64,000 nucleotides of DNA, taken from assembly GCF_003589595.1 (NCBI RefSeq), contig NW_020653200.1, forward strand, positions 1,434,665-1,498,664, given 5' to 3'. The notes below the pieces were generated by a model. It did not search any database and had not been told where the DNA came from. It saw only the letters and a program-made list of their open reading frames with translations. Positions within the stretch are counted from its first letter, which is position 1. The number at the start of each line of letters is the position of its first letter. The position numbers and the translations under genes are program-made. This DNA is from Hyposmocoma kahamanoa (Eukaryota; Arthropoda; Insecta; Lepidoptera; Cosmopterigidae). This document shows positions 12,235 to 23,129 of the stretch, piece after piece.

Positions 12235-12480
12235 TTGTTGTTTAAGTTTAATTAAACAGTCTTTTTCTTTCTATGAAATTTCTATCACTATTACATTATG
12301 ATTAATGGCTCAATTTTTTTAAATAAAAAATAAAAAATTGTTTTATATTTTAATTTCAAACAGGGTATTCCTATTTAAAGAAAGCATACAACATAGATTT
12401 TTTCTTGATAAAGTTAAATTTAAAGAATTATAGGAGCTTATGCTATTGATCGCAAACTTTTTTTGATGTGTGTATATTGT

Positions 12481-12604
12481 GTGTACAATCAAGAGCACGT
12501 CAAGCTTGACACATTGTACTTTGCACCGTTCTTATCATAAGCGGCATAGAGTTGTATTTAAATTTTAAGTGTCAAGTTTAACGTGCTTTTGACCCTGTAC
12601 AATG
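12481..12604. mobile_element. Short palindromic MITE next to the Tc1 element
   Basis: Arms 'tgtacaatcaagagcacgtc' with 'aagcttgacac' on the left pair with 'gtgtcaagtttaacgtgctt' and 'gaccctgtaca' on the right, giving inverted repeats of about 32 bp with a few mismatches around a roughly 60-bp centre. No coding capacity. The target duplication is unclear. Confidence 0.5.
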
Positions 12605-14494
12605 TGTATTGAGATGTTCGCCTGCGTGCTACTAGCTATCTATATTTCAGTCTCATTATAGATAATTATTCTTTGTTTAATTGTCGACCTCGGTTAAGCA
12701 AGAGGTTCTTTGAACTGAGTAAAACTTGAAGTGTTTTTATTTTTATATTACATTTCATAAATATTTTTCACGTTGGTAGGTCAATGCATATAACCAAAAT
12801 TCCAGTGCGCCCATTGTTCTCTGTCCTGTGTGGTTTATTGATCACCACGCCACGCAGTAGTTTCGAATTATTACGTTTCAAACAGGTGAAATTAAAACAA
12901 AAAACTCCTAATACCTATAAGTAAGACATTGTAATATGGTAACTCCATACAAACGTAGCAGCGTAGCTAGTATGTGTACGCGCCGGCCGCGAGCCGTGTA
13001 CGTACACATTCGCATGATCTCGCGATGTATTCGCATGGCATAGCAAGGGTCGTCTGTCGTCGGGCGCGCACAAGACGCGCTATGACTTTAGATGGAGTTA
13101 CCATACTTGTCTTATTATCAATGATCGGTATTAAGGGAGTTAATTACCTAAAATTGGAACGTTTTTTTAGTATGGACATATCCATTTCGTGAAATAATAA
13201 AAAAATTCCGGAATTCATATATCATATCAAAGCATATAAAATTTAGACGTCGAATCAAATTTATGTAGGTATTTTCAGTTTTATTTATATGTATATATTC
13301 ATCATAATAATAACAATGTACCAAAAAAAACCAGCTTGTGCAAAGGAGAAATATATCTCAAAGAAGGATGGCGACATCCCGTGTATTTTGTGGCCCAGTG
13401 TTTTTGTCGACGTGCATTAAAGAGACCTATCAATACTTGTAATTCATTAACAAAGCATCAAAAAAGCTAATTGATACAGCCTGTAGAAGCTGGGGTTATA
13501 AACTTGATACAGGTTATGTTTATAACATTGTCCTGTATTTCGCTTCAGATGTTTGTTCGTAGTAGCAGAAAACAACAAGTTTTCAGTTTGTTTCTAAAAA
13601 TAATAAAGAACTTGCTGAATATTTCTAAATCTGTCAAACTTTGCCACATTTAATACAACGTTAACATATTCTGTCCCACTGAAAATTAAATCTGCCCAAA
13701 TAGCAGAAATCTGCCACAAATGGTCACACTGTTTTCAATCTCAAAGTGACATTGACATTGGCAAGAGGTCTCTTGGCAAAACGTTCCTTTGCTAACTTTC
13801 GTATCTATCATTTAAATATTGTGTAAACATTTTTGTCACATTATGTTTAATTTTTTACTTTATATTATTATTGTTTAATTGATTATTTGATTAGGTATTT
13901 TATAGCTTTAATGTTTTATTGGTGTACTATAAAATAACCAATACTTTAGGTAGGTAAACATTCAATCATGCTTAAAATGAAACGTATATACAAGAACGTT
14001 ACCTAATTTATGATCGAACTGAATCAATAGCGTTGTGTTCTTGCATCTGTTCTAAAATACATTGTTTTGCAATTTCTTTATGCCCGACTTCTAAAATATA
14101 CAAAAATATATTAATAAATGTGCATAAACTAAAACGTAAAATTATACTAGCAACATCCATGAACGGCACTTCGTTGATTTTGGGTCAGCTTTCGCCATCC
14201 TTCTTTGTGGAATAAATAAGGTGCGCGTTGAACATTCAAGTGATCTGAAACTATGCAATATCTTTCAAAAAATTCAAGACTTCTCTAGACCTGGGCACAT
14301 ATGTTACTCACAAACGACTAACAAAGTTAGTCGACCACTTTTTATGCGAGAAATTTCACATAGTATACGTTTTTTTATTCGGAACAACAACAGCTGTAAA
14401 TAACGATATACAATGAATATTTCTAGGTAAAGCTAGTCAACGCCCAACGCCAATCACAGCTGTCCACATTTTTATTTTCAAATATCTAAATTAT
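12605..14494. other. No gene recognised
   Basis: A CG-rich patch at 12965-13080 with many CGCG and GTACGT steps stands out but has no convincing frame. The remainder is AT-rich without repeat ends. Confidence 0.4.
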
Positions 14495-14735
14495 GGTAAG
14501 ATGCAATGGCGCTTTCGTGAAACGCGCCATTGCATCGCTACACTTGCGATTTACAGGCAATTGCATCGATGCAAATGCGCTACTGCACCGATACGAACGC
14601 GCGATTGCATCGATGCAATCTTCTGTATAAATCCCAAGTGTAGCGATGCAATCGCACGTTTTCATCGATGCAATCGCGTGCTTGCATCGCTGCTTAAATT
14701 AGCGCGCGTGTGTAAACGTAACCGCTCTTCAAGTT
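14495..14735. repeat. Palindrome-rich repeat family P1, best-preserved copy
   Basis: Built from many near-palindromic words: GATGCAATGGCGC pairs perfectly with GCGCCATTGCATC at the left, TTGCATCGATGCAA-type self-complementary words recur, and ctacacttgcgatt is mirrored by aatcccaagtgtag. It ends 'gtgtgtaaacgtaaccgct', the complement of the left end of the copy at 50812. Other copies lie at 25615-25850, 50812-51050 and 58190-58600 (interrupted). Non-coding; strong folding potential is expected. It looks like a foldback-type MITE. Confidence 0.65.
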
Positions 14736-15159
14736 AACCTCCATGTGTGATTTTATTTCTTATTTTCTTCCATCGATTATCTGTTTTAATTATACACTTT
14801 TAATTTTTTTTTAAATAACGCTCCTGTGCAGGGCACGAAACTAATTCTAAAAATGAATTTTCTTTTCATATTATATTTCGCACTAGCAAAGGTTTCAAAT
14901 GAATTCGCAAAGCTCTCTGAAATAATCCTTGCAAAATATTGTGTTTAAATTTGTTAAAACTTGCATAACTAGGTATACTTATCGAGTTCTTAGGTTTTCG
15001 CGATTGTTACGCATAGGAAATGATGACTGAGTCAACCGTCACCATGGGACCTGTAAAGGATCCGAAACGTTGGTTTGTTAGAAAAAAAACAAAAAAACAC
15101 GAAATTGTTTGAAAAAACACGATACTTATTTTACTTTATCTGACCAAGTGACGGTATGT

Positions 15160-15300
15160 AGAAGTCGTGGGTCTGGTGTGAAATTATAGGCACATGGGAC
15201 TTGTCAACTTGTTTCTCAGGGTGCCAGGAGCAGTGGCAGTGCCCCTCAAATCTGTCTGATTTAAAGCTCTGAGTGGTACGGCAACTGTTACGGACAGGCG
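15160..15300 (+). repeat. Partial R1 repeat ending at the TG microsatellite
   Basis: Contains 'ggtgtgaaattataggcaca' through 'tacggacaggcgtgt' of R1, then breaks off exactly where an inverted repeat and TG tract begin. Confidence 0.65.
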
Positions 15301-15315
15301 TGTGTAGTTATTATA

Positions 15316-15363
<48 letters not shown>

Positions 15364-15373
15364 NNNNNNNNNN

Positions 15374-15421
<48 letters not shown>

Positions 15422-15462
15422 TGTGTGTGTGTGTGTGTGTGTACATTATAATAACTACACAC
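15300..15462. repeat. TG microsatellite flanked by perfect 19-bp inverted repeats, with a 10-N gap
   Basis: GTGTGTAGTTATTATAATG (15300-15318) is the exact reverse complement of 15444-15462. Between them is (TG)n interrupted by ten N at 15364-15373 and one C at 15421. Both sides of the gap read TG on the plus strand. True tract length is unknown. Confidence 0.85.
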
Positions 15463-16259
15463 TATGTATAACTAAATTCTGGTAAGTAATCATCAAATCA
15501 GAGGGTGGGTATATATAACTATGTATATATTATACACGGGCCAACCAGATGACTCCACCTGATTAATGTAACACTAATTACTGTGTTTAGATGAATACTT
15601 TAGAAATATATTATAATTTTGTTTTTTTTATTTTTTTCCTTTCAGCTTTCTATAGTGCCGGGTCTTTAGAGGGATGTATTATCCACACTATGTTATTTAG
15701 TACAAGAAGAGGAAGGGAAAATACTGCCACACAAAATTGTTGTTACAAAATTGTGTACAAAATTATACACTTGAAATTAAGATGAATAATAGGATCTCTG
15801 ATTATTGCTCACAAAAGCTATGTTACAAAGGAATTGAGAATATATTGATAATTTGGAAGGAATTGCTTCTATTTTCGTACACTCCTGGGCAGCAAAAGCT
15901 CGTATCTGTTACTAGGCCGAAATGAAGAGGTCATCACCGAGCAATAAATCTTAGGTCATTCGATGTCACAGGTTCGCTTTGTTATATTTTCTATTAAGAG
16001 TGTTTGTGTACTCGTTATGTTGTAAAGACATCATTAGAAGTTAAATGAAAGTCAGATGAATGATAATGATTATGAATGAACAAACAAACACCATCGCAAG
16101 TTTAAGAGCACCCACAGAGGAATCAGTAAAATGTAAAATGGTTTCCATATAAAGTATTACTGTAATGACTCATATACGATCTACTGTTTGACGCGGATCT
16201 CCACTACTAACCGGCCCCTTGTAGTGTTTACACACCAATGTACTTACTGGTCTCAATAA
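15463..16259. other. No gene recognised
   Basis: AT-rich with small chance frames; no repeat end or exon signal that I trust. Confidence 0.4.
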
Positions 16260-16332
16260 GTATAGGGAATCGAACCCAGGACATCCTCATCTGTGTCCTC
16301 ACAGTGTTAACCGTTGGAACGCCAAGATTGTC
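16260..16332 (-). repeat. tRNA-derived SINE head remnant
   Basis: On the minus strand it reads 'cctgggttcgattccc', a good polymerase III B box, with a degenerate A-box-like 'ggcgttccaacgg' upstream. No tail was identified; too degenerate for a tRNA gene. Confidence 0.4.
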
Positions 16333-16597
16333 GTTATATAGAAATTCATTCAATTTTGACGCCAATTAATAAAAAGGAAAGAAGTAAGGGAACAAATAGT
16401 GGAATACAAAGCGCTTCGCACAAACTGACAGTATCCCGTAGGATTGGATGCAGATTCAATTACATTGACAATCTTGGATGGACAGAATGACTAAAAAATG
16501 TATTAAGACAGGTCACTTGACGGATGTGAATTCGGTTGTTTAGTTGCAATTTTACAAAAACGATATTTACACAAACCGAAAATCGCATTAGTTACTT

Positions 16598-16654
16598 TGC
16601 AAAGAACTATAGATTTAGTATATGGGTACCTATATACTCAATCTATGCAAAGAA
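16598..16654. repeat. 36-bp near-perfect palindrome between 10-bp direct repeats
   Basis: tagatttagtatatgggtac continues as a near-perfect mirror to 16645; the pair TGCAAAGAAC occurs directly on both sides (16598-16607 and 16645-16654). A related palindrome sits at about 6612-6648. Non-coding. Confidence 0.6.
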
Positions 16655-19596
16655 CCTACTGAAACTTCTTTGGTATCAAGTTTTGCCTCCAGCGATCAAA
16701 CATCCCGTCGCTCACATCCTACGGCAACATGACGTTGACGTGAATGATGTACAGTCAGATTTTTTTTAATGAAATGAATAGAATCATTCATTTAGAAATT
16801 ATCGCTAATATTAATATTTAAGTAAATGATTTTTTTTCGTACAGTAAAATAAAATAAAAAGTATTTTGGGTTTATTTCTAATGCTGCAAGTGATAAATTT
16901 GCAGTAAATAATACGTAATAAAATTTTTCACACGTTAAGAAGCAACTTATATAAATTGATAATAGTTACGTATGCATAAATACATATACTCATTTTTAGT
17001 AGCAGTAGAGGTCATAAATCGTCATATCAGGTAATAAAAAAAACACTTTAGAATAATATAAGTGAAATGGTATTTAAAAAAAATCCTAACAGAATAACCT
17101 AACAGATAGTGCATTCAGACTTAAATGTATTAAATTTGCTATTTTTCCTAAGATTTATAGTATTTTCCACTGGTTATCCTTAACCCGTTCAAGAAAGTAC
17201 GTAAAGAGTACCGCACACTAAAATGTTTTAAATACTGTTTTGTTTGTGCCGTAGTTTATATTGATCCAAACTGTTCAATGTATATCATTGTATTTATCAG
17301 TACGTTATTAATGTTAATATGTCTCTATGAAGAAGCAGTAGGCGACTAGACAGAGAAAGCACATGGAAAGCACACTGCAAAGCTCGAGGCACTTGGTTTT
17401 TTGAATAAATTATTTTATTACTCTCACATGGCTTTCATAGGACTAAAATACAGAGTTTTATTACTGTACTGTAATGCGCATTATGAGAATCTGGTGTCAC
17501 TAAAAGAGTTTATCCCTGTATGACTAATCACCAGGCTCCCTCCCTTTAAGCTAAGGTTAATTACTCCTGTTACTTACAAAAAAATAGCTTTGCAGAAATT
17601 AAAAAGTTTTGAGATCCATATAGCGCAATGAAGCAACCCATATAATAGTACGTCGTTACTGTCCAAAAACGGGTTAACTAAATAAATAAATACAAATAGC
17701 AAAACCTAAAAAATAGTTTGCATTACAATATGCATGAAAGCGAAATAAACAGTGGCGTATCTTCGAACTCCCAAAGTCATTTTATCACCAACGTGCACCG
17801 GTGCTAAAAGCCTGGGATGAAATATTCCCAGCATATTGGCTTCCAATGTCAAGTTCAGATTCAGCCAATCGATACCTAGTGCGATTTTGCACTTGTCCAC
17901 CTGTTACATAGCTAGCTATGTAGCATGAAGTGAATTCTCTTTGCGCATATATGAAATGAAATACACGAAATAGAATGTAATTGTTTTGGAATACAATGTG
18001 TGACATTGAAAAATTTTAGCATGAAATAAAATTACTATAGGTTTATTACAGTTTTTCATACATTTTTTGTACGATGGCCAATTTTTTTGTTGATGGACAA
18101 AATTTTTTTGTCAGCTTCATATCCCAAAGTATTAACTACCACAATATTTTCAGATTTTAATCCAGAAAACAAAAAACAATGGTTTTTTTCACATATGAAA
18201 ATGTTCATGACACTATAAAAGACCTAAAGTCCTTTGTTCATTAGACTATCGTCCATAATTCCCTTTTCCTTGCTGTTGTAATACCCGGCAGTCGCTATAA
18301 GTGGATTCTGCTAATAATTAGTATTTGGTACTAATACACAACAAAGCAAATCACGATATTACAATATTTTAAAATTGCTGATATACATTTAAAAACACAA
18401 ATTATTGTAAATAGTAAACTTTAACATTATCTACCTAACAATGCGTTTACAATTGCTGCAATAATGAGAACTGTGTTTGTTTGTATAAATTTTGAATTTT
18501 GAACAGTCGTTATTTATATGTATAGAAACAAAGAAAGTTCTTTGTCACATACCGCTTTACTTAACCACACTGAATACCTGTTGAATCTACTGACCTAGAA
18601 ATAAATGAGTGGTTGCTAAAGTTTCATTTCCAACGGTTTTCATACTTTAAAACGTTTACGTTACACTAGTTCATAAAACCAATTAAAAGTTAAACAACGT
18701 TTTCAATTAGAAAGTGTTCATGTGCAGTTATAACACCTCACGTGCATAAAGTTATTTAAACATAAGGAAAGCTAGTTTAATTCACAACTAACGTATATGA
18801 GTGGGAAAAATATTCCAATATTTCATGCTTATAATATAGACAAATGAAAAACAACATCATTAAACCAAACCATAATCAGATATATTATCCTTCTTTACAA
18901 ACGTTACAACGACACGAATACTACACTTTTAAAACCTCGTCTAATCTCATAACATTCCACGTTTCTTAATTTCGTACACGTGTAAGGTTTTTCCTTGTAT
19001 CGAAGCAAATTTCAATATCAATTCTCGAATTACAGGAACACAAAATAGTTCAGCAGTCGTAAGAGCAAAACGAATAAACATTAAAATGGTGTTAATATAA
19101 ATAACACATGTTATCGATTGATGATAAATCAACATTCAATTTACGGTTTCAAAATAATTACAAACCTTGAGACATGGTCTTATTTTCAACGTGGTATACT
19201 TGAAATACCTACCACGTAAAGCTTTGCTCTATTGTCATTATTTAAGCCTCAATATTTACTAGACTAAGCCGCTATTATATTTTAAAATCACATATTTATC
19301 ACAAAACTACTTACACTTTTTAAAAAAGGACAAAAGATAGAAAATACGGCTAAATATAATAATGCGAATAAATATAAGACAATAGAATATTTAAATCACA
19401 AAATACATACACATTTTAAAAAAGGACATATATAAAATGTATAGTTTGAAGAAAATAGAATATTTAAGTAACGTAAGTCCTAAGTTTACACTCACTCGCG
19501 TTTAATTTTAAAAACCACACCAATATAATTTCCGGTTCAAGAAAAAAAAATTCGCGCACTTGAAAAAGCAAAAAATCCAGAAAATTAGTATCTCAC
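16655..19596. other. No exon recognised; likely intronic or 3' to the GTPase exon
   Basis: AT-rich sequence downstream, in the sense of the minus-strand gene at 19597-19684. I searched by eye for the next Ras-family exon (switch regions and DTxG) and did not find it. Confidence 0.35.
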
Positions 19597-19684
19597 CGCT
19601 TTTTCCCACCGAAGGTGCGCCTATGACAGCGACCTTCACCTCGCTGAGCGAGGATTTCTTGCGTCGTATGCCTCTACTCGTCAT
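19597..19684 (-). CDS. First coding exon of a Ras-like small GTPase (RERG/RASL type)
   Basis: A minus-strand ATG at 19684 opens MTSRGIRRKKSSLSEVKVAV, then IGAPSVGKS, which is the P-loop (GxxxxGKS) that binds nucleotide phosphates. After AGC G the sequence reads GTGAGATAC, a good splice donor, so 29 codons plus one base are coding and the exon is left in phase 1. A basic N-terminal extension before the P-loop and the GAPSVGKS variant suit the RERG/RAS-like branch, membrane-independent GTPases with roles in growth control; Rab, Rho and other Ras families normally begin closer to the P-loop. The upstream leader contains one ATG followed at once by a stop (AGC TAA), a possible tiny upstream frame. 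The remaining exons (switch I/II, NKxD, SAK) would lie at lower coordinates and were not found here, so they are probably beyond the left edge. Assignment to a subfamily is inference. Confidence 0.7.
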
Positions 19685-20030
19685 GGTTGCCGATATGCAC
19701 TTTAGCTCATGGTCCGGCACAGTCACGGCACCGACTGACTGATGGCGGTCGAGAAGCAAGCGCGCGCAGTACAATACGGCAAACGCGGCACCGGAGGCGG
19801 TGTAGCGGCGGGCGGCACACGGCTAAAAATAAGCAGCGCGACAGCTCCCACAACTGCCAGTGTTAATGGGTCAAGAGCTGGCCAAGATCAGCGCGTGTTT
19901 ATCAGTTTCCTGACCACGTGGCCGCCGCGACAGGCCAACGCCTCTACACTAGATTGAAACACATTTACAACTGATGTCGTTCAGACTCCAGGCCGCGTTT
20001 ACACTATCCCAGTGTTTAGGAGAGATGGAT
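19685..20030 (-). promoter_or_regulatory. GC-rich 5' leader/promoter region of the GTPase gene
   Basis: CpG-rich sequence (for example 'gtggccgccgcgacaggcc' near 19918) stands out from the AT-rich surroundings immediately upstream of the start exon. No TATA box is evident. Role inferred from position and composition. Confidence 0.4.
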
Positions 20031-22131
20031 TCATAAAATATTTTAATACGTTGGTATCTTAATTAAAAAATATACACATAACTCGTGTAACGTTTTATAT
20101 AGAGACTTTTTTGTGAATGTTAATATCGATTTGTTTTGCATTTGTTATATTTGTACCCCTGAACTTTATACAATTATTATACTTGTTACTATATCATAGA
20201 TTTCATTCATTATTATTACTAACTTGTAGTAGTAAATCTTATAAAACTTGTGTTTGAAAAATAGCTTTATTCGGTCTCGTAGCGAGCGCTGTCGATATCC
20301 TTGAGCTAGAACACTTCGTAGCCCTGGTGCAAATATAATATTATATTCTAGGGATTGAAATATTACTTAAGTTTAGATATTATTTTTATAAAATTATACG
20401 TTAGCAAACATCTTCTATTCAGTACGTACTTTACTTTTACTTTTAATGTAAACAGAATTATTGAGGCGTATCTACTTAAATGTTTGAATCTTATTCTAGT
20501 CATGAAAACATTGAAATCATGTTTTCGTACATACATACTGTACCTGGAAAATGTGTTGTACAAGGCCAGCGTCCTTCACCGGCATTATCTTAACACAGGA
20601 CATGGAATAGACGGTTTCAAAACATCACTGTAGCTTCTATATACATTATATGTCTCAATCTGATTCTACGTTTAGTACAACATATACAAGGTGCATCAAA
20701 GTTTATTATCACGTTTTGTACTGAACTAGGAATGAATGACGTAAAATCCTCGTTACGAATGTACTTGCAACTATTATGTTATTATTTAACAATGAGTACA
20801 AACTAACGGCTCGTACGACTATAAAAAAAGTTAAAGTTGTATCTCTTTCACCCTTTTCCACAAAACCAAACATTGATTAAATTTATTTTGTGTCTTATTA
20901 GAATATAAAATGTAACAACAGCATACTATATCAAATAAATTATTACATATCTGACAAATTTTAAAATAGAAGGTATTGAACGATTGCTTTTAGACACTAC
21001 GCCAGTGTTTTACTATTTTAGCACAAAATAGCCTATGGTTCTTAGATACTTAACATAACCTATAATATAATCTTTCTCTGTTAACTACAACTGATAAAGT
21101 ACAAAAATATTGCCGGAAACTGTTCATTACAGAGTACATAGACACGCGGATACGTAAAAATTGGCCACTTAACGCAAACAGTAGTCAATTTCGCGGGAGA
21201 AATAAATATTTGTTAAAACATATGAACGACAGAGACGTTTTGATTGCTGCTCTAAACGCGGCTACAGTAATGAGCGAAATAATTTGCGATGTAAACCCAT
21301 CTATACATTGGAAAACGGATTTAATTCCAAATTCCAATTGATTTGTTCTACTTAAATGATAATTGAAATCAAATCTTTTATTGTGCCCATTTTAATGCTA
21401 TTGTCTTTGTGTTGAACCGTAGGCGGAATTTAAACGGAGTTACCCTTGTATAGAACACTACTTAGTAAAGTTTTTTACATAAATAAAATAATTACAATTA
21501 ATTTTTAGACTGTAGTTTTATTCATTTTGTTACATTTGATTTTTATTATTTAACGCAGTTCTTAAACACAAGTAAGAATTACAATCTTTATTCTACAAAA
21601 TAAATTGATTACTTTCAAATATAATCTTTGTTTTGTTTTTGTTTATTCATTTTAATTCACGATGCAAATACACATTATTTAGTACTAAATAAAGAAACAC
21701 GCCGAAATGATAATTTCGTAACAAGGATGTTGGGAAATTTTCATTTCGGCATGTACAAACATAAAAAAATTACTTTTCCGCGGGAAGTTCGACGAAAATA
21801 CTACTTATCGAAGAAGTTACACTGAAAAGCATTATCAAAATAATGCAATTATTATAAATTTTAAACATTTTTCCTTTCATTACAATGTACTACAACAATT
21901 AAGTAAATAGTACTTTATGCTATAATAATATATTATAGGGAATTAAACGATTTTTCGTATCTAAATCACGTATTTGTTTTATCAAACCATTTTCAAACAG
22001 TAATCAATCAAAATAGCTCTAAGCAGATTAAGAATAAAGGCTGCAAGCAACGATTTAGTCAAGTTTTCTAGTGACTACAACTGAACATTTTCTGTCAAAT
22101 AAATTCTTAACCATTTTTTCTTTAGTGAGGG
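20031..22131. other. No gene recognised
   Basis: AT-rich. A 20-bp imperfect inverted repeat at 21697-21716 and 21735-21754 (cgccgaaatgataattt against its complement) could form a hairpin with an 18-base loop. No exon or transposon end was recognised. Confidence 0.4.
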
Positions 22132-22308
22132 TCAAACGCAATACCTTGCTCCGAATTCATATCCGCGGTCAGTCAGGCTATATTGAGTGACTTGAAGGAG
22201 TAAGTTTGTAGAAGCGCTGCTGGTGCTGGTGGAGTTCTGTAGGATAATAGTAATGTAGCCTGGAGAGTAGTAGAAGTAGTCTCCGTAGCCTCCGCAGCCT
22301 CCATACAT
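22132..22308 (-). CDS. Candidate small Gly/Tyr/Ser-rich protein, 58 aa
   Basis: A complete minus-strand frame from ATG (22308) to TGA (22132). It begins MYGGCGGYGDYFYYSPGYIT, followed by a Ser/Thr-rich stretch (QNSTSTSSASTN, residues 24-35), a short hydrophobic patch and the end RGYEFGARYCV. Two cysteines, at 5 and 57. There is no signal peptide. A TATAAAA box lies 42 bases upstream of the ATG, giving a leader of about 15-20 bases, and the frame is GC-richer than its surroundings. I do not recognise the family. The Gly-Tyr start recalls small cuticle, chorion, keratin-like or testis proteins, but this is only a resemblance. It could also be an exon of a larger gene or a chance frame. No minus-strand AATAAA was seen close downstream. 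Confidence 0.45.
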   Translation of the reverse strand: MYGGCGGYGDYFYYSPGYITIILQNSTSTSSASTNLLLQVTQYSLTDRGYEFGARYCV

Positions 22309-22349
22309 CTTACTTAGTAAGTTTAGTAGTTCAAAAGTTGGAAGTCTAG

Positions 22350-22356
22350 TTTTATA
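22350..22356 (-). promoter_or_regulatory. TATA box for the 58-aa frame
   Basis: TATAAAA on the minus strand, 42 bases before the ATG at 22308. Confidence 0.4.
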
Positions 22357-22429
22357 GGTATTTATTCAGGTTTAATAATAATATTATGATCTTTAAAATG
22401 TAAACGGTGTAAAATATAACTAGTAAAAG

Positions 22430-22657
22430 CATTGACTTACAATTATATGGACGTCGGGTCCGCGCTAAAAAGTGTCCGCACTTGTAAGGCGCTAAAATCG
22501 TATACAGAGCGCCAAACTCCGCTTTAGTCTTCATTTGTTCGACTGACAGCGCGATACTGCGATGACATTACAATTTAAATTTCGAATAGGTTGACTTGGG
22601 ACATTTTTTTCGTGGTTTTTGTATTAGACCCGTCGTCCATTTATTTGTAAGTCAATG
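22430..22657. mobile_element. Complete MITE, family M2 (copy 1)
   Basis: 228 bp, with terminal inverted repeats CATTGACTTACAA / TTGTAAGTCAATG and a perfect 8-bp target duplication agtaaaag (22422-22429, 22658-22665). An 8-bp duplication suggests hAT mobilisation. Non-coding, though it creates a chance minus-strand frame. Confidence 0.9.
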
Positions 22658-22893
22658 AGTAAAAGGTTCAAAAGATAGGATGAGATGTGTTCGCTATCGC
22701 GCTCGGGCAGGGAGTGACGATGGAACGAAACAAAATCAGAATGCGAGGCAAAATGACACAATTCAAAATTTGAATTTAAATACAAGTGTGAGAATAGAAT
22801 AAGAAATTTAAATAAAAAGGTGGGATGACGATGCAAAGAGGTCACACCGTCACAAGTTAAAACAAAAAAAAAACAGAAAGCGTTTATTATAAT

Positions 22894-23121
22894 CATTGAC
22901 TTACAATTATATGGACGTCGGGACCGCGCTAAAAAGTGTCCGCACTTGTAAGGCGCTAAAATCGTATACAGAGCGCGACACTCCGCTTTAGTCTTCATTT
23001 GTTCTACGGACAGCGCGATACTGCGATGACATAACAATTTAAATTTCGAATAGGTTGGCTTGGGACATTTTTTTCGTGGTTTTTGTATTAGACCCGTCGT
23101 CCATTTATTTGTAAGTCAATG
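22894..23121. mobile_element. Complete MITE, family M2 (copy 2)
   Basis: Also 228 bp, same orientation, with its own perfect duplication attataat (22886-22893, 23122-23129). It differs from copy 1 at only a handful of positions, for example ggacc for ggtcc near the left end and gcgacactc for gccaaactc in the middle. Different target duplications prove two separate insertions and not a local duplication. Confidence 0.9.
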
Positions 23122-23129
23122 ATTATAAT

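Larger units (their letters stand above)
10930..12472 (+). mobile_element. Apparently intact Tc1-family DNA transposon
   Basis: A 1543-bp element bounded by perfect 26-bp terminal inverted repeats (outer bases CACACATCAAAAAAAGTTTG, left 10930-10955, right 12447-12472) and flanked on both sides by the TA dinucleotide (10928-10929, 12473-12474) that Tc1/mariner elements duplicate on insertion. One uninterrupted transposase frame fills the middle. Perfect ends, an intact frame and an exact TA duplication together suggest recent insertion. The untranslated flanks inside the element are about 250 bp each. Confidence 0.95.

Noticed and set aside
15184..15485. Long frames made of repeated Thr-His or Val-Cys
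   Set aside because: They are translations of the TG microsatellite, running through the N gap.
20355..20633. 92-codon hydrophobic frame
   Set aside because: Starts at TTG, AT-rich composition, overlapping frame on the other strand, no signal peptide-like start at an ATG and no known domain.
22624..23037. 137-codon minus-strand frame
   Set aside because: Runs across parts of two M2 MITEs and the DNA between; a by-product of the repeats.
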